From Actinopolymorpha singaporensis (GTDB lineage Bacteria > Actinomycetota > Actinomycetes > Propionibacteriales > Actinopolymorphaceae), in NCBI RefSeq assembly GCF_900104745.1, contig NZ_LT629732.1, forward strand, positions 6,187,981-6,251,980: a DNA stretch of 64,000 bases, in the 5' to 3' direction. A model generated the notes under the pieces. It searched no databases and had not been told where the DNA came from. It was given only the letters and a program-made list of their open reading frames with translations. This document shows positions 1-8,459 of the stretch, piece after piece. Every line of letters begins with the position of its first letter. The stretch's first letter is position 1. Made by a program: the position numbers and the translations under genes.

Positions 1-95
1 ACGCCGTCCAGGGCCGGCCGCTCCCCGCCGTCGGAGTCCACCACCCGCTCGGCCTGGTAACGCTTGCGCACCTGCTCGATCTCGACCGACGCCAT
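1..95 (-). CDS. ABC transporter ATP-binding protein, N-terminal fragment cut by the window edge
   Basis: The minus strand starts with ATG at 95 and stays open to base 1 (31 codons). The peptide begins MASVEIEQVRKRY and reaches ALDGV, which matches the first beta strands of MalK/UgpC-type sugar-transporter ATPases just before the Walker A loop. A GAGGAA ribosome site lies 5 bases before ATG. It directly follows the two permease genes, so it is probably the last gene of the sugar-transport operon and a second ATPase besides the one at 7291-8388. The identification rests on a short fragment, and no Walker motif is visible inside the window. Confidence 0.6.
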   Translation of the reverse strand, partial: MASVEIEQVRKRYQAERVVDSDGGERPALDG

Positions 96-105
96 CGGCA
101 GTTCC

Positions 106-1131
106 TCACTTCAGGCCGCGCAGGCGGATGCCGCGCAGGAGGTACTCACGGCAGACGACGAACGCGATGAACACCGGCAGCGACTGCAGGATGCCGAGCA
201 CCATCAGGCCGTTCCACGACATGCCGGCGGACAGGATCTGCTGCATCTGCTGGGCCGCCGCGCTCGCCTGGTCGGCGTCCGTCGCACCTGCCTGGGTGAA
301 CTTCTGCAGCAGGTTGTAGATCTCCACCGAGGCCGGCATCTTGTCGGGGCTCTGCAACACCACCAGCGGCCACAGGAACTGGTCCCAGGCGCCGCTGAAC
401 GCGCCCCAGATCGCCACGGCGTACACCGGAACGCTCATCGGCAACACGATCCGGCGGAAGATGTTGAACTCCGACCCGCCGTCCACCCGGGCCGCCTGGA
501 TCACCGAGTTCGGGATCGTGTCGAAGAAACCCTTGAAGAGAAGGAAGTTGAACGCCTGGAACACGATCGGCAGGATCACCGCCCAGTGGGTGTCCCAGAT
601 CCGTACGTTGGGCCAGACGAGGGTGTCACTGCCGAAGAACGACGGCGCGTCCGGAAGCGCGAACGGGAAGTTGCGGGTCAGCAGGTAGTTCGGGATCAGC
701 GTGAGCGCCGCCGGCATCATCAGCGTGCCGATGAAGAACAGGAAGGACCAGCGGGCCAGCGGACCCGTCTGCAACTTGGAGTTGGCGTACGCCGCGAGCG
801 AGGTGATCGGGATGCCGAGCACCAGAACCCAGAACGTGATGTGCACGGAGTTCAGGAAGAACTTCCAGAACGGCCCGTCCATCAGCGTGGTGGCGGCGGT
901 GTTGCCGCCCTGGACCAGGCTCACCACCAGTCGCCATCCGGCCAGTGTCCCATCGTGCGGCCACCAGGTCGGTGGGAACTGCAACACCTCCTGCCCGGAC
1001 TTGAACGACGTGATCAGCATGAAATAGAAGGGAAACAGGTGCAGGGTGATGCCGAGGCACAGGAACGCCACGACCAGCCACCAGGCGATCCGCAGCATCG
1101 GCTGCCGACGCCCCACGCGTGGGAAGAGCAT
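106..1131 (-). CDS. Carbohydrate ABC transporter permease, MalG-type
   Basis: This is an inner-membrane permease subunit of a sugar importer. About six hydrophobic helices are visible, and the cytoplasmic EAA loop reads AARVDGGSEFNIFRRIVLP, the contact site for the ATPase. At 341 residues it is longer than the usual ~280. The extra length lies in extracytoplasmic loops, including a Gln/Ala-rich stretch before the last helix. A GGAGGA ribosome site precedes ATG at 1131. It lies 37 bases downstream of the MalF-type permease and 10 bases before the partial ATPase gene. The large loops may suit the unusually large binding protein of this operon (inference). Confidence 0.9.
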   Translation of the reverse strand: MLFPRVGRRQPMLRIAWWLVVAFLCLGITLHLFPFYFMLITSFKSGQEVLQFPPTWWPHDGTLAGWRLVVSLVQGGNTAATTLMDGPFWKFFLNSVHITFWVLVLGIPITSLAAYANSKLQTGPLARWSFLFFIGTLMMPAALTLIPNYLLTRNFPFALPDAPSFFGSDTLVWPNVRIWDTHWAVILPIVFQAFNFLLFKGFFDTIPNSVIQAARVDGGSEFNIFRRIVLPMSVPVYAVAIWGAFSGAWDQFLWPLVVLQSPDKMPASVEIYNLLQKFTQAGATDADQASAAAQQMQQILSAGMSWNGLMVLGILQSLPVFIAFVVCREYLLRGIRLRGLK

Positions 1132-1168
1132 GTCTTCGGTCCTCCAACCGGTCTAGGGGTCTGCCGGC

Positions 1169-2185
1169 CTACTGGTCGGGGTCCTCGCGGAAGAACCTGC
1201 GCTGGATGACGACCAGCACCATCGTCACCACGAACAGGAAGACACCCAGCGCGGTCGCGTCCGCGTACCGCAGACTGCGCATGAGTTCGTAGAGGTACAT
1301 GACGACGGTGCGGCTGGCACCCCCTGGACCGCCGCCGGTCATGATGAGCGGAAACTCGAACGCCTGCGAGGATCCGATCACCGCGAAGATCAGCAGCATC
1401 GAGATGACCGGGCGCAGCCGGGGCAGTGAGATGGTCCAGATCTTGCGCCAGAAGCCCGCGCCCTCGATCTCGGCCGCCTCGTAGTAGGAGGCCGGGATCC
1501 CTTGCAGGGTTGCCATGTAGATCAGGCCGGGCCCGAAAAACAGGATGCCGGGGAAAACCAGCCAGAACAGCACCTGGTTGCCGCTGTTGAGGAACGGCTG
1601 CGGCGACAGGTGCAGCACCTCCGTGGCCACCCACTGGAACAGGCCGTACTGCGCGTTGAACATGTAGCGGAACAACAGCGTGCTGGCGATCCCCGACAGC
1701 GGCAGGAACCACAGCAGCATCATCCAGCGGATGTGCCTCCGCGGCATCTCCATCAGCAGGATCGCCACCACCACGGGGATCATGAACGTCAACCCGATGC
1801 TCAGCACCGTGTAGATCGCGGTGACCTTGAACGCCTCACCGACCAGCGGGTCGCGCCACATCCGCAGGTAGCTCGTCAGCCCGGTGAACTCCACCGGGCC
1901 GCGGAAGCGGGCGTTGGTGAAGCTGATGACGAACGCCATCAGCAGCGGATACCAGCCCCACGACAGCTGGAACAGGAACGCCGGGGTGACGAACAGCGCT
2001 CCTTCCAACCGGCGCCTGCGGCTCAGCCTGGGCGTGGCCGCGGTGCTGGTGCCCTGCGCGCCCTGGGGCGTCCCGGCGCCGGGCGAGTCGGTCACCGCGG
2101 TCGGCGCCGCGCCCTGGGCACCAGCAGGATTCTGGGGGTTCTGGCCGGAGCCCGCGGCCCCGGGAATCACTCGTTCACCAGTCAT
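1169..2185 (-). CDS. Carbohydrate ABC transporter permease, MalF-type
   Basis: This is the second membrane subunit of the sugar importer. After a 50-residue Gly/Ala/Pro/Thr-rich cytoplasmic tail come about six transmembrane helices and an EAA loop, AAEIEGAGFWRKIWTISLP. The length of 338 residues is normal for MalF/UgpA-like permeases without the long MalF periplasmic domain. ATG at 2185 lies 9 bases after the binding-protein stop codon, so translation is probably coupled, and the ribosome site itself is weak. The low-complexity N-terminal tail is not part of the conserved family fold. Confidence 0.9.
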   Translation of the reverse strand: MTGERVIPGAAGSGQNPQNPAGAQGAAPTAVTDSPGAGTPQGAQGTSTAATPRLSRRRRLEGALFVTPAFLFQLSWGWYPLLMAFVISFTNARFRGPVEFTGLTSYLRMWRDPLVGEAFKVTAIYTVLSIGLTFMIPVVVAILLMEMPRRHIRWMMLLWFLPLSGIASTLLFRYMFNAQYGLFQWVATEVLHLSPQPFLNSGNQVLFWLVFPGILFFGPGLIYMATLQGIPASYYEAAEIEGAGFWRKIWTISLPRLRPVISMLLIFAVIGSSQAFEFPLIMTGGGPGGASRTVVMYLYELMRSLRYADATALGVFLFVVTMVLVVIQRRFFREDPDQ

Positions 2186-2194
2186 CGGTGCCGC

Positions 2195-3913
2195 TCATCC
2201 CTTCAGGGCCGGCAGGACGGAGTTCTGGTACCACGGCGAGAAGACCTCGCGGTGGTAGTCCGGTGCGTTGTCCCGCCAGTAGGTGTCGTGCGCACCGAAG
2301 TACCCGCGGGCAGCCTTGACGAAGTCCGGGTCGGAGGTGCTGGAGGAGAAGCTCCTCGCCTGGGCGTTCATCGTGTCCTGCATCTTCGCCAGGTCCGCCC
2401 GCAGGTCGAGGGTCCCGCGTTCGTTCGCCCACCGTGAGGTCATGTCGTCGCGGGCGGTGCCGGTCGGCCCGGGGCTCAGCTCGGCCGGGAAGTAGAACGC
2501 CTCGTTCGGCACCAGCGGGATCCTGGAGGCCCGGCGAACCTGGTCCATGAACGGCTTGCCCCACGCGTCGTCGGGAGTGACCGGCATCTGTTCCACCAGC
2601 CCGGCGAACAACGGCATGAAGTCGGCACTGTCGAAGACCCGCTTGGGATCCTTGGTGGCCGCGTACGTCGCCTTCTTCTGCTCGACCCACCCCGGCCCCT
2701 TCATCCACGCGTGCAGGCTGATCGCCTTGTCCAGGGCGAGGTCGTCCATGTCGGGTGAGAAGCCGACGAGGTCCACCTGGCCCTGGGTGGTGCCAGTACG
2801 CCCGTTCAGGCCGATCGGCTGGGTCATCCACCCCACGACGTCCTCGATCGGCTTCTTCAGCCGGGCCGCCAGGTCGGCCGGCGCGGTGTCGCTGCCTGGT
2901 GTGTTGGCGAAGAAGATCACCGTGTTGTTGTGCATCGCGGCGTCGCCGCGGACGAACGCCGCGAGTGTGTCGCCGTCGCCCATGCTCACGTCCGCCAACA
3001 CGCTCTTGTCCTTGTAGACCATGTCCCGCATACCCTGGATGAGCGGCACCCAGCGGTCCGCGCCGGACAGGTAGTCCCAGCGCCAGTTCCAGTTCGTCGC
3101 CGGTGCGGGCAGCTTGGCGTGGAAGTCCATCCCGTCCGCGCTCATCCGCATGTTGAGGCCCCAGCCCTGTAGGACGATTCCCTTGCGCTTGCCCTTGGTG
3201 AGTCCCTTGGCCAGGGTGCGTACGTCGTCCCAGGTCCAGTCCGGCGTCGGTTCCTTCAGCCCCAGTTCGCGCACCAGGTCGACGCGGTAGTGCAGCCCGG
3301 TCCCGACGTTGTAGATCCACGGCGCGGCGTAGAACTTCCCGTCGACCTGCCACTTCTCCCAGATGGGCTTGACGTAGCTCGCCAGCTTGCCGGCGATGTC
3401 GTGCGCCTTGAGGTGTTCGGTCACGTCGGCCGACAACCCCTGCGCCATCGCCGACCGCACCGCCTGGCGGTTCCAGCCGCCGAGCACGTCGCCGGGGAAC
3501 ATCGACGGAGCGGTGCCGCCGGTGATCGCGGTGGACAACGTCTGCTGGTTCCACACGTCCAGCTTGACGTCGCGGATCGTGACGCCGGGGTTCTTGTCCA
3601 TCCAGGCGCCGAGCACGTCCGCGTAGGACTTCGTTCCTGCGTTGGCCTGCTGGTCCTTCTTCGTCGGCATCGGACCGTACGGCCAGCCGCCCGACGTCTT
3701 CAGTACGACATGCCCGTCGGTGCTGGCACCCCGGCGCGCACACGAGCTCAGCAGGCCGCCCCCGGCGGCGAGAACGGTCCCCGACGCCATCAGGGAGAGC
3801 AGCTGCCTCCGGGTGGGGGCGGCGTATCCCTGCGTGGCATGGTCGGCGCAAGACGTGGTTGACGGCCGGGAGGACCGCCTCGGTCTTCTCGGACTTGCGG
3901 GATCGGTGTTCAT
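2195..3913 (-). CDS. Extracellular solute-binding lipoprotein of the sugar ABC transporter (Tat-type signal)
   Basis: The protein has 572 residues, larger than typical family-1 sugar-binding proteins (~430). The N-terminus carries a twin-arginine motif (TRRQLLSLM), a hydrophobic stretch and a lipobox LLSSC, so it is probably exported folded through Tat and anchored as a lipoprotein. An open frame continues upstream to 4333, but ATG 3913 was chosen because GAGGAGGGG lies just before it and the signal sequence follows. Its ATG overlaps the TGA of the propeller gene by 4 bases. The substrate cannot be read from sequence. The neighbouring LacI and amidohydrolase suggest a carbohydrate or its lactone (inference). 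Confidence 0.88.
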   Translation of the reverse strand: MNTDPASPRRPRRSSRPSTTSCADHATQGYAAPTRRQLLSLMASGTVLAAGGGLLSSCARRGASTDGHVVLKTSGGWPYGPMPTKKDQQANAGTKSYADVLGAWMDKNPGVTIRDVKLDVWNQQTLSTAITGGTAPSMFPGDVLGGWNRQAVRSAMAQGLSADVTEHLKAHDIAGKLASYVKPIWEKWQVDGKFYAAPWIYNVGTGLHYRVDLVRELGLKEPTPDWTWDDVRTLAKGLTKGKRKGIVLQGWGLNMRMSADGMDFHAKLPAPATNWNWRWDYLSGADRWVPLIQGMRDMVYKDKSVLADVSMGDGDTLAAFVRGDAAMHNNTVIFFANTPGSDTAPADLAARLKKPIEDVVGWMTQPIGLNGRTGTTQGQVDLVGFSPDMDDLALDKAISLHAWMKGPGWVEQKKATYAATKDPKRVFDSADFMPLFAGLVEQMPVTPDDAWGKPFMDQVRRASRIPLVPNEAFYFPAELSPGPTGTARDDMTSRWANERGTLDLRADLAKMQDTMNAQARSFSSSTSDPDFVKAARGYFGAHDTYWRDNAPDYHREVFSPWYQNSVLPALKG

Positions 3914-5691
3914 CGTCCCCTCCTCGTCGGGATCGAGGTCCACACGCCGCCGCCGGCAAGCAGGACGAGGAGCTCGTCGCCGCGGCTGGCAAGGTCGTAC
4001 GCCGACGCCGGATCCGGTAGGCCGTCGACGCGGCGCCAGTCGGTGTCGGTGCTGGCTTCGGTGCTGCTTTCGGTGCAAGTGCCGGCGCGGGCTTGGGTCT
4101 GCGCCGGCAGGTCGTACGACCACAGCCCGTCGCCGGTGAGGACGGCCAGGCCGGTGGGGGTTCCGGTCATCGCGCGTACCCCGCTGTCGAAGGTGGCCAG
4201 GCGGTCCCAGCCGCCGTCGCCACCGCGGCCGAGCAGCACCCGCCCGATGCTGAGCACGGCACGGCCGGCGGCGCCGGCTCGGGCGACGTGCACCTGCGGC
4301 CACGCCGTCTCGGCGGTGAGCTGCTGCCGCCACGTCCGGCCGCCGTCGGCGGAGTCGAAGACGGTCACGAGGTCGCGGCGGTGGTCGAACGTCGCCGCCA
4401 CGAGCTCGTCGTCACCGATCCAGCCGAGCGCGGTGAGCGGGAACGTGCCGAACGGCACCGGTCGCTGCTGCCAGGTACGCCCGGCGTCCGCACTGTGCAG
4501 CAACATGTCGCCGTGCCGGACCGGCGCCGCCCAGCCGCACCCGTCCGCGGCGAACGCCAACCGGCCGACCTGCCCGGTGCTCCCCTCCACCACCAGGGTC
4601 CAGTCGGCGTCGGTCGGCGTCCGCAGCAGGAGCCCGTCCGGCCCGGACGCCAGCAGCGCACCGTCGGGCGCGACACCCAACCCGAGCAGGGGGAACGGCC
4701 CGCCCGCCAGCGTCTCCCAGCCCTCGGGTGCGACCGCCGGACGGACGATCCCCGACCGCGGCCCGGCGAGCAGCGGCCGGCCGTCCCACCAGACCAGCCG
4801 GTCGAGGTCCGCGGTGGAGGGGACGCCCACGACGGACCAGGCGCGCCCGTCGTCGCGGCTGACCAGCAGGCCGCTGTCGGTGCCGGCGTACGTCGTCGCG
4901 CCGTCGGCCAGCAGGCAGTGCACCGTCCCGGCCACCGCCTCGTACCACCGGGCGCCGTCGGCGGATCGCCACACTCCCGCGCCCGACGTACCCGCGAGGA
5001 GGGTTCCGACCGCGGTCACCACCAGCGCGGTGACCGGTGCCGGGAGAGTCCCCGACGGCGCCCAGGTCCGGCCGTCGTCGGCGGAGCACCACAGCAGACC
5101 GGACTCCAGTCCTGCGACCACCGTGCCGTCCACACCCACGGCGAACGCCGCCACCGGCGCGTCGAAGGTCGCCGCTTCCCGGCCGGTGGGCGCGGTCCGC
5201 CCGGTCCGTCGCCAGGCTCGGCCGGCGTTCGGGCTGGCATACACGCCCTCCGGCGTACCCGCGAGCAGCCGCCCGCCGGGCGTGCGGACCAGTGCGGTGA
5301 CCTCGGTGTCCGCGAGCCCGAACACCGGCTGCCAGGTGCGCCCGCCGTCCACGCTGCGGAGCACGCCGTCCCCGAGCGTGGCCGCGAGCGCGATGTGGTC
5401 CTCGCCCGACGGCGGACGTACGTCGAGGAACGCCACCACCGGGGCACCGCTCCCCTGCACCTGTGCGAGGTCCCACGCCTCACCGACCCGGCGAGCGATC
5501 CCCTCCGCGCCACCGGCGAGCAACCGGCCCGCCACGACGCCGAGCGCGGCCACGCAGCTCAGCGGACCGCTCGGACCGTCGACCCCGGCCGTCGGACCGG
5601 TGGACACGACGCCGCCGACCCCGCCCAGCCACAGCTCCTCCGGCCGGAGGCCCCGCGCGGCTGACAGGATCGGGCTCGCCGGTTCACCCAC
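3910..5691 (-). CDS. Asp-box (BNR/Ycf48-like) beta-propeller protein
   Basis: The 593-residue protein is built from repeated blades carrying Asp-box turns: SVDGGRTW, SADDGRTW, SRDDGRAW, SADAGRTW and SADGGRTW, plus a degenerate SPNAGRAW. This is the fold of sialidase-like propellers, sortilin and the photosystem assembly factor Ycf48. No signal peptide or membrane segment is seen, so it appears cytoplasmic. The sialidase FRIP motif and catalytic residues were not recognised, so I do not call it a glycosidase. It overlaps the chaperonin gene by 8 bases and the binding-protein gene by 4, implying tight co-translation. A scaffold or assembly role is only a guess. Confidence 0.75.
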   Translation of the reverse strand: MGEPASPILSAARGLRPEELWLGGVGGVVSTGPTAGVDGPSGPLSCVAALGVVAGRLLAGGAEGIARRVGEAWDLAQVQGSGAPVVAFLDVRPPSGEDHIALAATLGDGVLRSVDGGRTWQPVFGLADTEVTALVRTPGGRLLAGTPEGVYASPNAGRAWRRTGRTAPTGREAATFDAPVAAFAVGVDGTVVAGLESGLLWCSADDGRTWAPSGTLPAPVTALVVTAVGTLLAGTSGAGVWRSADGARWYEAVAGTVHCLLADGATTYAGTDSGLLVSRDDGRAWSVVGVPSTADLDRLVWWDGRPLLAGPRSGIVRPAVAPEGWETLAGGPFPLLGLGVAPDGALLASGPDGLLLRTPTDADWTLVVEGSTGQVGRLAFAADGCGWAAPVRHGDMLLHSADAGRTWQQRPVPFGTFPLTALGWIGDDELVAATFDHRRDLVTVFDSADGGRTWRQQLTAETAWPQVHVARAGAAGRAVLSIGRVLLGRGGDGGWDRLATFDSGVRAMTGTPTGLAVLTGDGLWSYDLPAQTQARAGTCTESSTEASTDTDWRRVDGLPDPASAYDLASRGDELLVLLAGGGVWTSIPTRRGR

Positions 5692-7294
5692 GGCCGGTCA
5701 CCACCGACGCCGACACCAGGACCCCGGCCGTCGCGCCGGCCGCCTCCAGCGCGGCCACGGCAACGCCCGCCACGTCGAGCACGCCGGCCTCGCGGATCGG
5801 CAGGTACCGATCGGTCCGTACGTCGACGCCGTGCCCGGGGCCGAGCGCGCGGACCGCGGCCAGAGCCACCCGGGGCTCTCGGCGGCCGGCGTTGGCGACC
5901 AGGCGGAGGAACGGCGCCTCCAGGCCAGCCGCCACCGCCTCCATGCCGGCGGCCCGGTCGGGGTCGGCGCACTCCGCCCGCGCCGCGCGGACGGCGTCCA
6001 CGCAGTCCAGGTAAGCCACTCCGCCACCGGCGACCACGCCGTCCCTCAGCGCGGTCCGGGCGAGCCGCACGGCCCGCCGGGCCGTCCGCAGCCGGTCCTC
6101 GCGTTCGGCCTCGGTGTTCGCTCCCACCTGGACGGCGCCGACCCGGCCGAGCAGGCGTGCCTGGCGCAGCCACATCCGCTCGGCGGTCCGGGTGGTCGCC
6201 TCCGCGCCGTCGCCGAGTTCCCAGGCCCGGGTCCGCAACCGGGCCGCCAGGTCCGTGACCGCGCGCCGGTCGCCACCACCGCCGGCGACGGACAGGTGCC
6301 CCGACCGTACGACGGCGCGCCGCACCCTGCCCACGTAGGCCGGGACGAACCTTTCCGGCGGCCGGCCGTACTCCGGCGACAGCACCGTGGCGCCGGTCAG
6401 CAGAGCAAGGTCGGCAAGGTCCTCGCCGCGCCGAACCCCGGCCGTGGTGAGGACGACCGGCGCGGTCACCACGAGCCCGCGGCGGTCGTTCAGCAGACAG
6501 GTCGTGGCCGCGCCGCCGGTCACGTCCTGCGCCACCAGCAGCAACGGCGGCCGGTCGGGCAGTGCCCGCACCGCCTCCAGGATCGGGATGACCTGCGCGG
6601 GGTCGTCGAGTACGACGTCCGCGACGACCACCGCGGGGTCTACCAGGGTCAGCTCGGTGTGCGAGCCCCCGAACATACCGCCACCGGACAGCAGCTCCGG
6701 CGCGGCCGGGCGGGCGGGCCACCGGCTTCCGTCAACGTAGTCGTGGGTCACGCCGGGCCGTACGGACTCCTCCACCACGACCGCACCCTCCGGTCCCAGG
6801 ACGTCCACGAGTTCCCCGACCGACGCGGCCAGCGCCCGGTCGCCACCTGCCGCGGAGACCAGCCCGGACAGGTCGTCCGGCCCGGCGACCGGGCTCGCCT
6901 GGCCCTTCAGGGCGTCGGCGGCGCACCGGACCGCGGCCCTGATCCCGTCGCGGACCAGGACGGGACTGGCACCGGCCGCCACCATCCGGCGTGCGTGCCG
7001 GACGATGGCCGCCGTCAGCACCGCGGTGGTGGCCCCGCCGTCGCCGTGCCGCCCCACCACCGTGCGTACCGCCTCCCGCAACAGCGCGGCGCCCGCGGTC
7101 GCCTCGCGCTCGGGCAGGGCGGTGACCCGGCGGGCGACGGTCGCCGCGTCCGCGAGGCCCTCGGCGGTTCCACCGCCGGTGTCGTTCAGCACCACCCGGC
7201 GGGCGGGGCCCAGGGTGAGCGCGAGCAGCCGGGCGAGGGTGTCGAAACCGGCCGCGAGGGCGGCGTCGGAGCGGCCGGCGGTCATGGACGTCAT
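5684..7294 (-). CDS. Divergent GroEL/Cpn60-like chaperonin inside a sugar-transport operon
   Basis: The 536-residue protein aligns by eye with GroEL over its whole length: TLGPARRVVL near residue 27, GDGGATTAV at 84-92, LLLVAQDVTGGAATT (apical domain), GAVQVGANTEAE and DGVVAGGGVAYL near 418. GroEL Asp52 and Asp87 map to Asp49 and Asp85. Asp398, needed for ATP hydrolysis, maps to Arg407 by the adjacent GVVAGGG anchor, and two threonines of GDGTTT are Gly/Ala. Asp495 maps to Glu. The C-terminal Gly-Met tail is absent. Its ATG overlaps the ATPase stop by 4 bases. It is unlikely to be the housekeeping chaperonin. Substrate and ring assembly are unknown. Confidence 0.85.
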   Translation of the reverse strand: MTSMTAGRSDAALAAGFDTLARLLALTLGPARRVVLNDTGGGTAEGLADAATVARRVTALPEREATAGAALLREAVRTVVGRHGDGGATTAVLTAAIVRHARRMVAAGASPVLVRDGIRAAVRCAADALKGQASPVAGPDDLSGLVSAAGGDRALAASVGELVDVLGPEGAVVVEESVRPGVTHDYVDGSRWPARPAAPELLSGGGMFGGSHTELTLVDPAVVVADVVLDDPAQVIPILEAVRALPDRPPLLLVAQDVTGGAATTCLLNDRRGLVVTAPVVLTTAGVRRGEDLADLALLTGATVLSPEYGRPPERFVPAYVGRVRRAVVRSGHLSVAGGGGDRRAVTDLAARLRTRAWELGDGAEATTRTAERMWLRQARLLGRVGAVQVGANTEAEREDRLRTARRAVRLARTALRDGVVAGGGVAYLDCVDAVRAARAECADPDRAAGMEAVAAGLEAPFLRLVANAGRREPRVALAAVRALGPGHGVDVRTDRYLPIREAGVLDVAGVAVAALEAAGATAGVLVSASVVTGRG

Positions 7295-8388
7295 GGCACC
7301 AGCGCCTGTTCGCTGTCGTGGTCGAACAGCCGCAGCCCCTCCGGTGCGACGTGGAGGCGTACGGAGTCACCCGGCGTGAGCGAACCCTCCTCGCCGGCCC
7401 GGAAGACCGCGGCCATCGCCTGACCCGCGGTCCGCAGCCGGACCACCGTCTCCCCGATCAGCGGCTCCACGTCGGTGACCTCGCCGCTGATGGGCGCATC
7501 CCCGTCGGCGGCCGGCACCAGCGCGTCCGGCCGGATCCCCACCGTCACCTGCTCCTTGCCGTACCGCGACAGCGTGTCGGTCCACGCCGACGGCAGCGGG
7601 AGCGCCGCGTCGGAGCCGTGTGCGACGTACGCGCCGTTCACCGGCCGGAGCCGGGCAGGCAGCAGGTTCATCGGCGGTGACCCGACGAAACCGGCGACGA
7701 ACACGTTGGCCGGGCGTTCGACGAGCTCGTCCGGCGGGCCGATCTGCTGCACCCGGCCGTTCGCGAGCACCGCCACCACGTCGCCCATCGCGAACGCCTC
7801 GGTCTGGTCGTGGGTGACGTAGACGCTGGGACGGCCCTTGTCGCGGTGCAGGGCGAGGATGTCGCGCCGCAGCCGGTACCGCAGCTTGGGGTCGAGGTTG
7901 GACAGCGGCTCGTCGAAGAGGTACGCGTCGGCGTCCTTCACCATCGCCCGGCCGAGCGCCACCCGCTGCTGCTCGCCACCGGACAGGTCGGTGATGGGCG
8001 AACGGAGCAACGGGCCCAGGTCGAGCCTGTCCGCGGCCGCCCGGATCCGGCGTTCGATCTCGTCCTTGGCGACGCCGCCGCGGGCCTGCAGCCCGTATGC
8101 CAGGTTGCCGAAGACGTCCATGCTGGGGTAGAGGCCGTACTCCTGGAAGACCATCCCGAGGTTGCGGTCCCGCGACGGCAGCGAGGTCACCACCCGGTCG
8201 CCGATGACCACCTCACCCGCGTCGGGCTGCTCAAGGCCGCAGACGATCCGCAGCGTGGTGGTCTTCCCGCAGCCGGACGGGCCGAGGAGTACGAAGAACT
8301 GCCCGTCCTCCACCGTGAACGACATGCCGTCGACCGCCCGGTGGTCACCGAGCTGCTTCACCAGGCCGCGTACCTCCAGGGTGGGCAC
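7291..8388 (-). CDS. Sugar ABC transporter ATP-binding protein, MalK/UgpC family
   Basis: This ATPase energises sugar import. Visible motifs are Walker A (GPSGCGKTT), Q-loop (VFQEYGLYPS), signature LSGGEQQRVALGRA, Walker B (AYLFDEPLSNLD) and switch His (YVTHDQ), followed by a C-terminal TOBE/MalK-type regulatory region. GTG at 8388 is chosen because AAGGAG lies 8 bases upstream. An in-frame GTG at 8397 would overlap that ribosome site. It is the third gene of the operon after LacI and PhyH, 71 bases from PhyH, and overlaps the chaperonin start by 4 bases. It may serve the permeases further downstream, perhaps sharing that job with the ATPase at the left edge. Confidence 0.92.
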   Translation of the reverse strand: MPTLEVRGLVKQLGDHRAVDGMSFTVEDGQFFVLLGPSGCGKTTTLRIVCGLEQPDAGEVVIGDRVVTSLPSRDRNLGMVFQEYGLYPSMDVFGNLAYGLQARGGVAKDEIERRIRAAADRLDLGPLLRSPITDLSGGEQQRVALGRAMVKDADAYLFDEPLSNLDPKLRYRLRRDILALHRDKGRPSVYVTHDQTEAFAMGDVVAVLANGRVQQIGPPDELVERPANVFVAGFVGSPPMNLLPARLRPVNGAYVAHGSDAALPLPSAWTDTLSRYGKEQVTVGIRPDALVPAADGDAPISGEVTDVEPLIGETVVRLRTAGQAMAAVFRAGEEGSLTPGDSVRLHVAPEGLRLFDHDSEQALVP

Positions 8389-8459
8389 GGCAACCACTCC
8401 TTCCGGGGTCCTGTGGCTGATCAGTTCGCGGGGTCAGGCCGCGACGCCGGTTGGCAGGG

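Noticed and set aside
2195-4333. Longer (712-residue) form of the solute-binding protein
   Set aside because: The extra N-terminus overlaps the propeller gene and precedes the obvious Tat/lipoprotein signal; ATG 3913 has a strong ribosome site.
4043-7423. 1126-codon plus-strand open frame
   Set aside because: Antisense across the propeller and chaperonin genes; low-complexity Ser/Pro/Arg composition and no domain.
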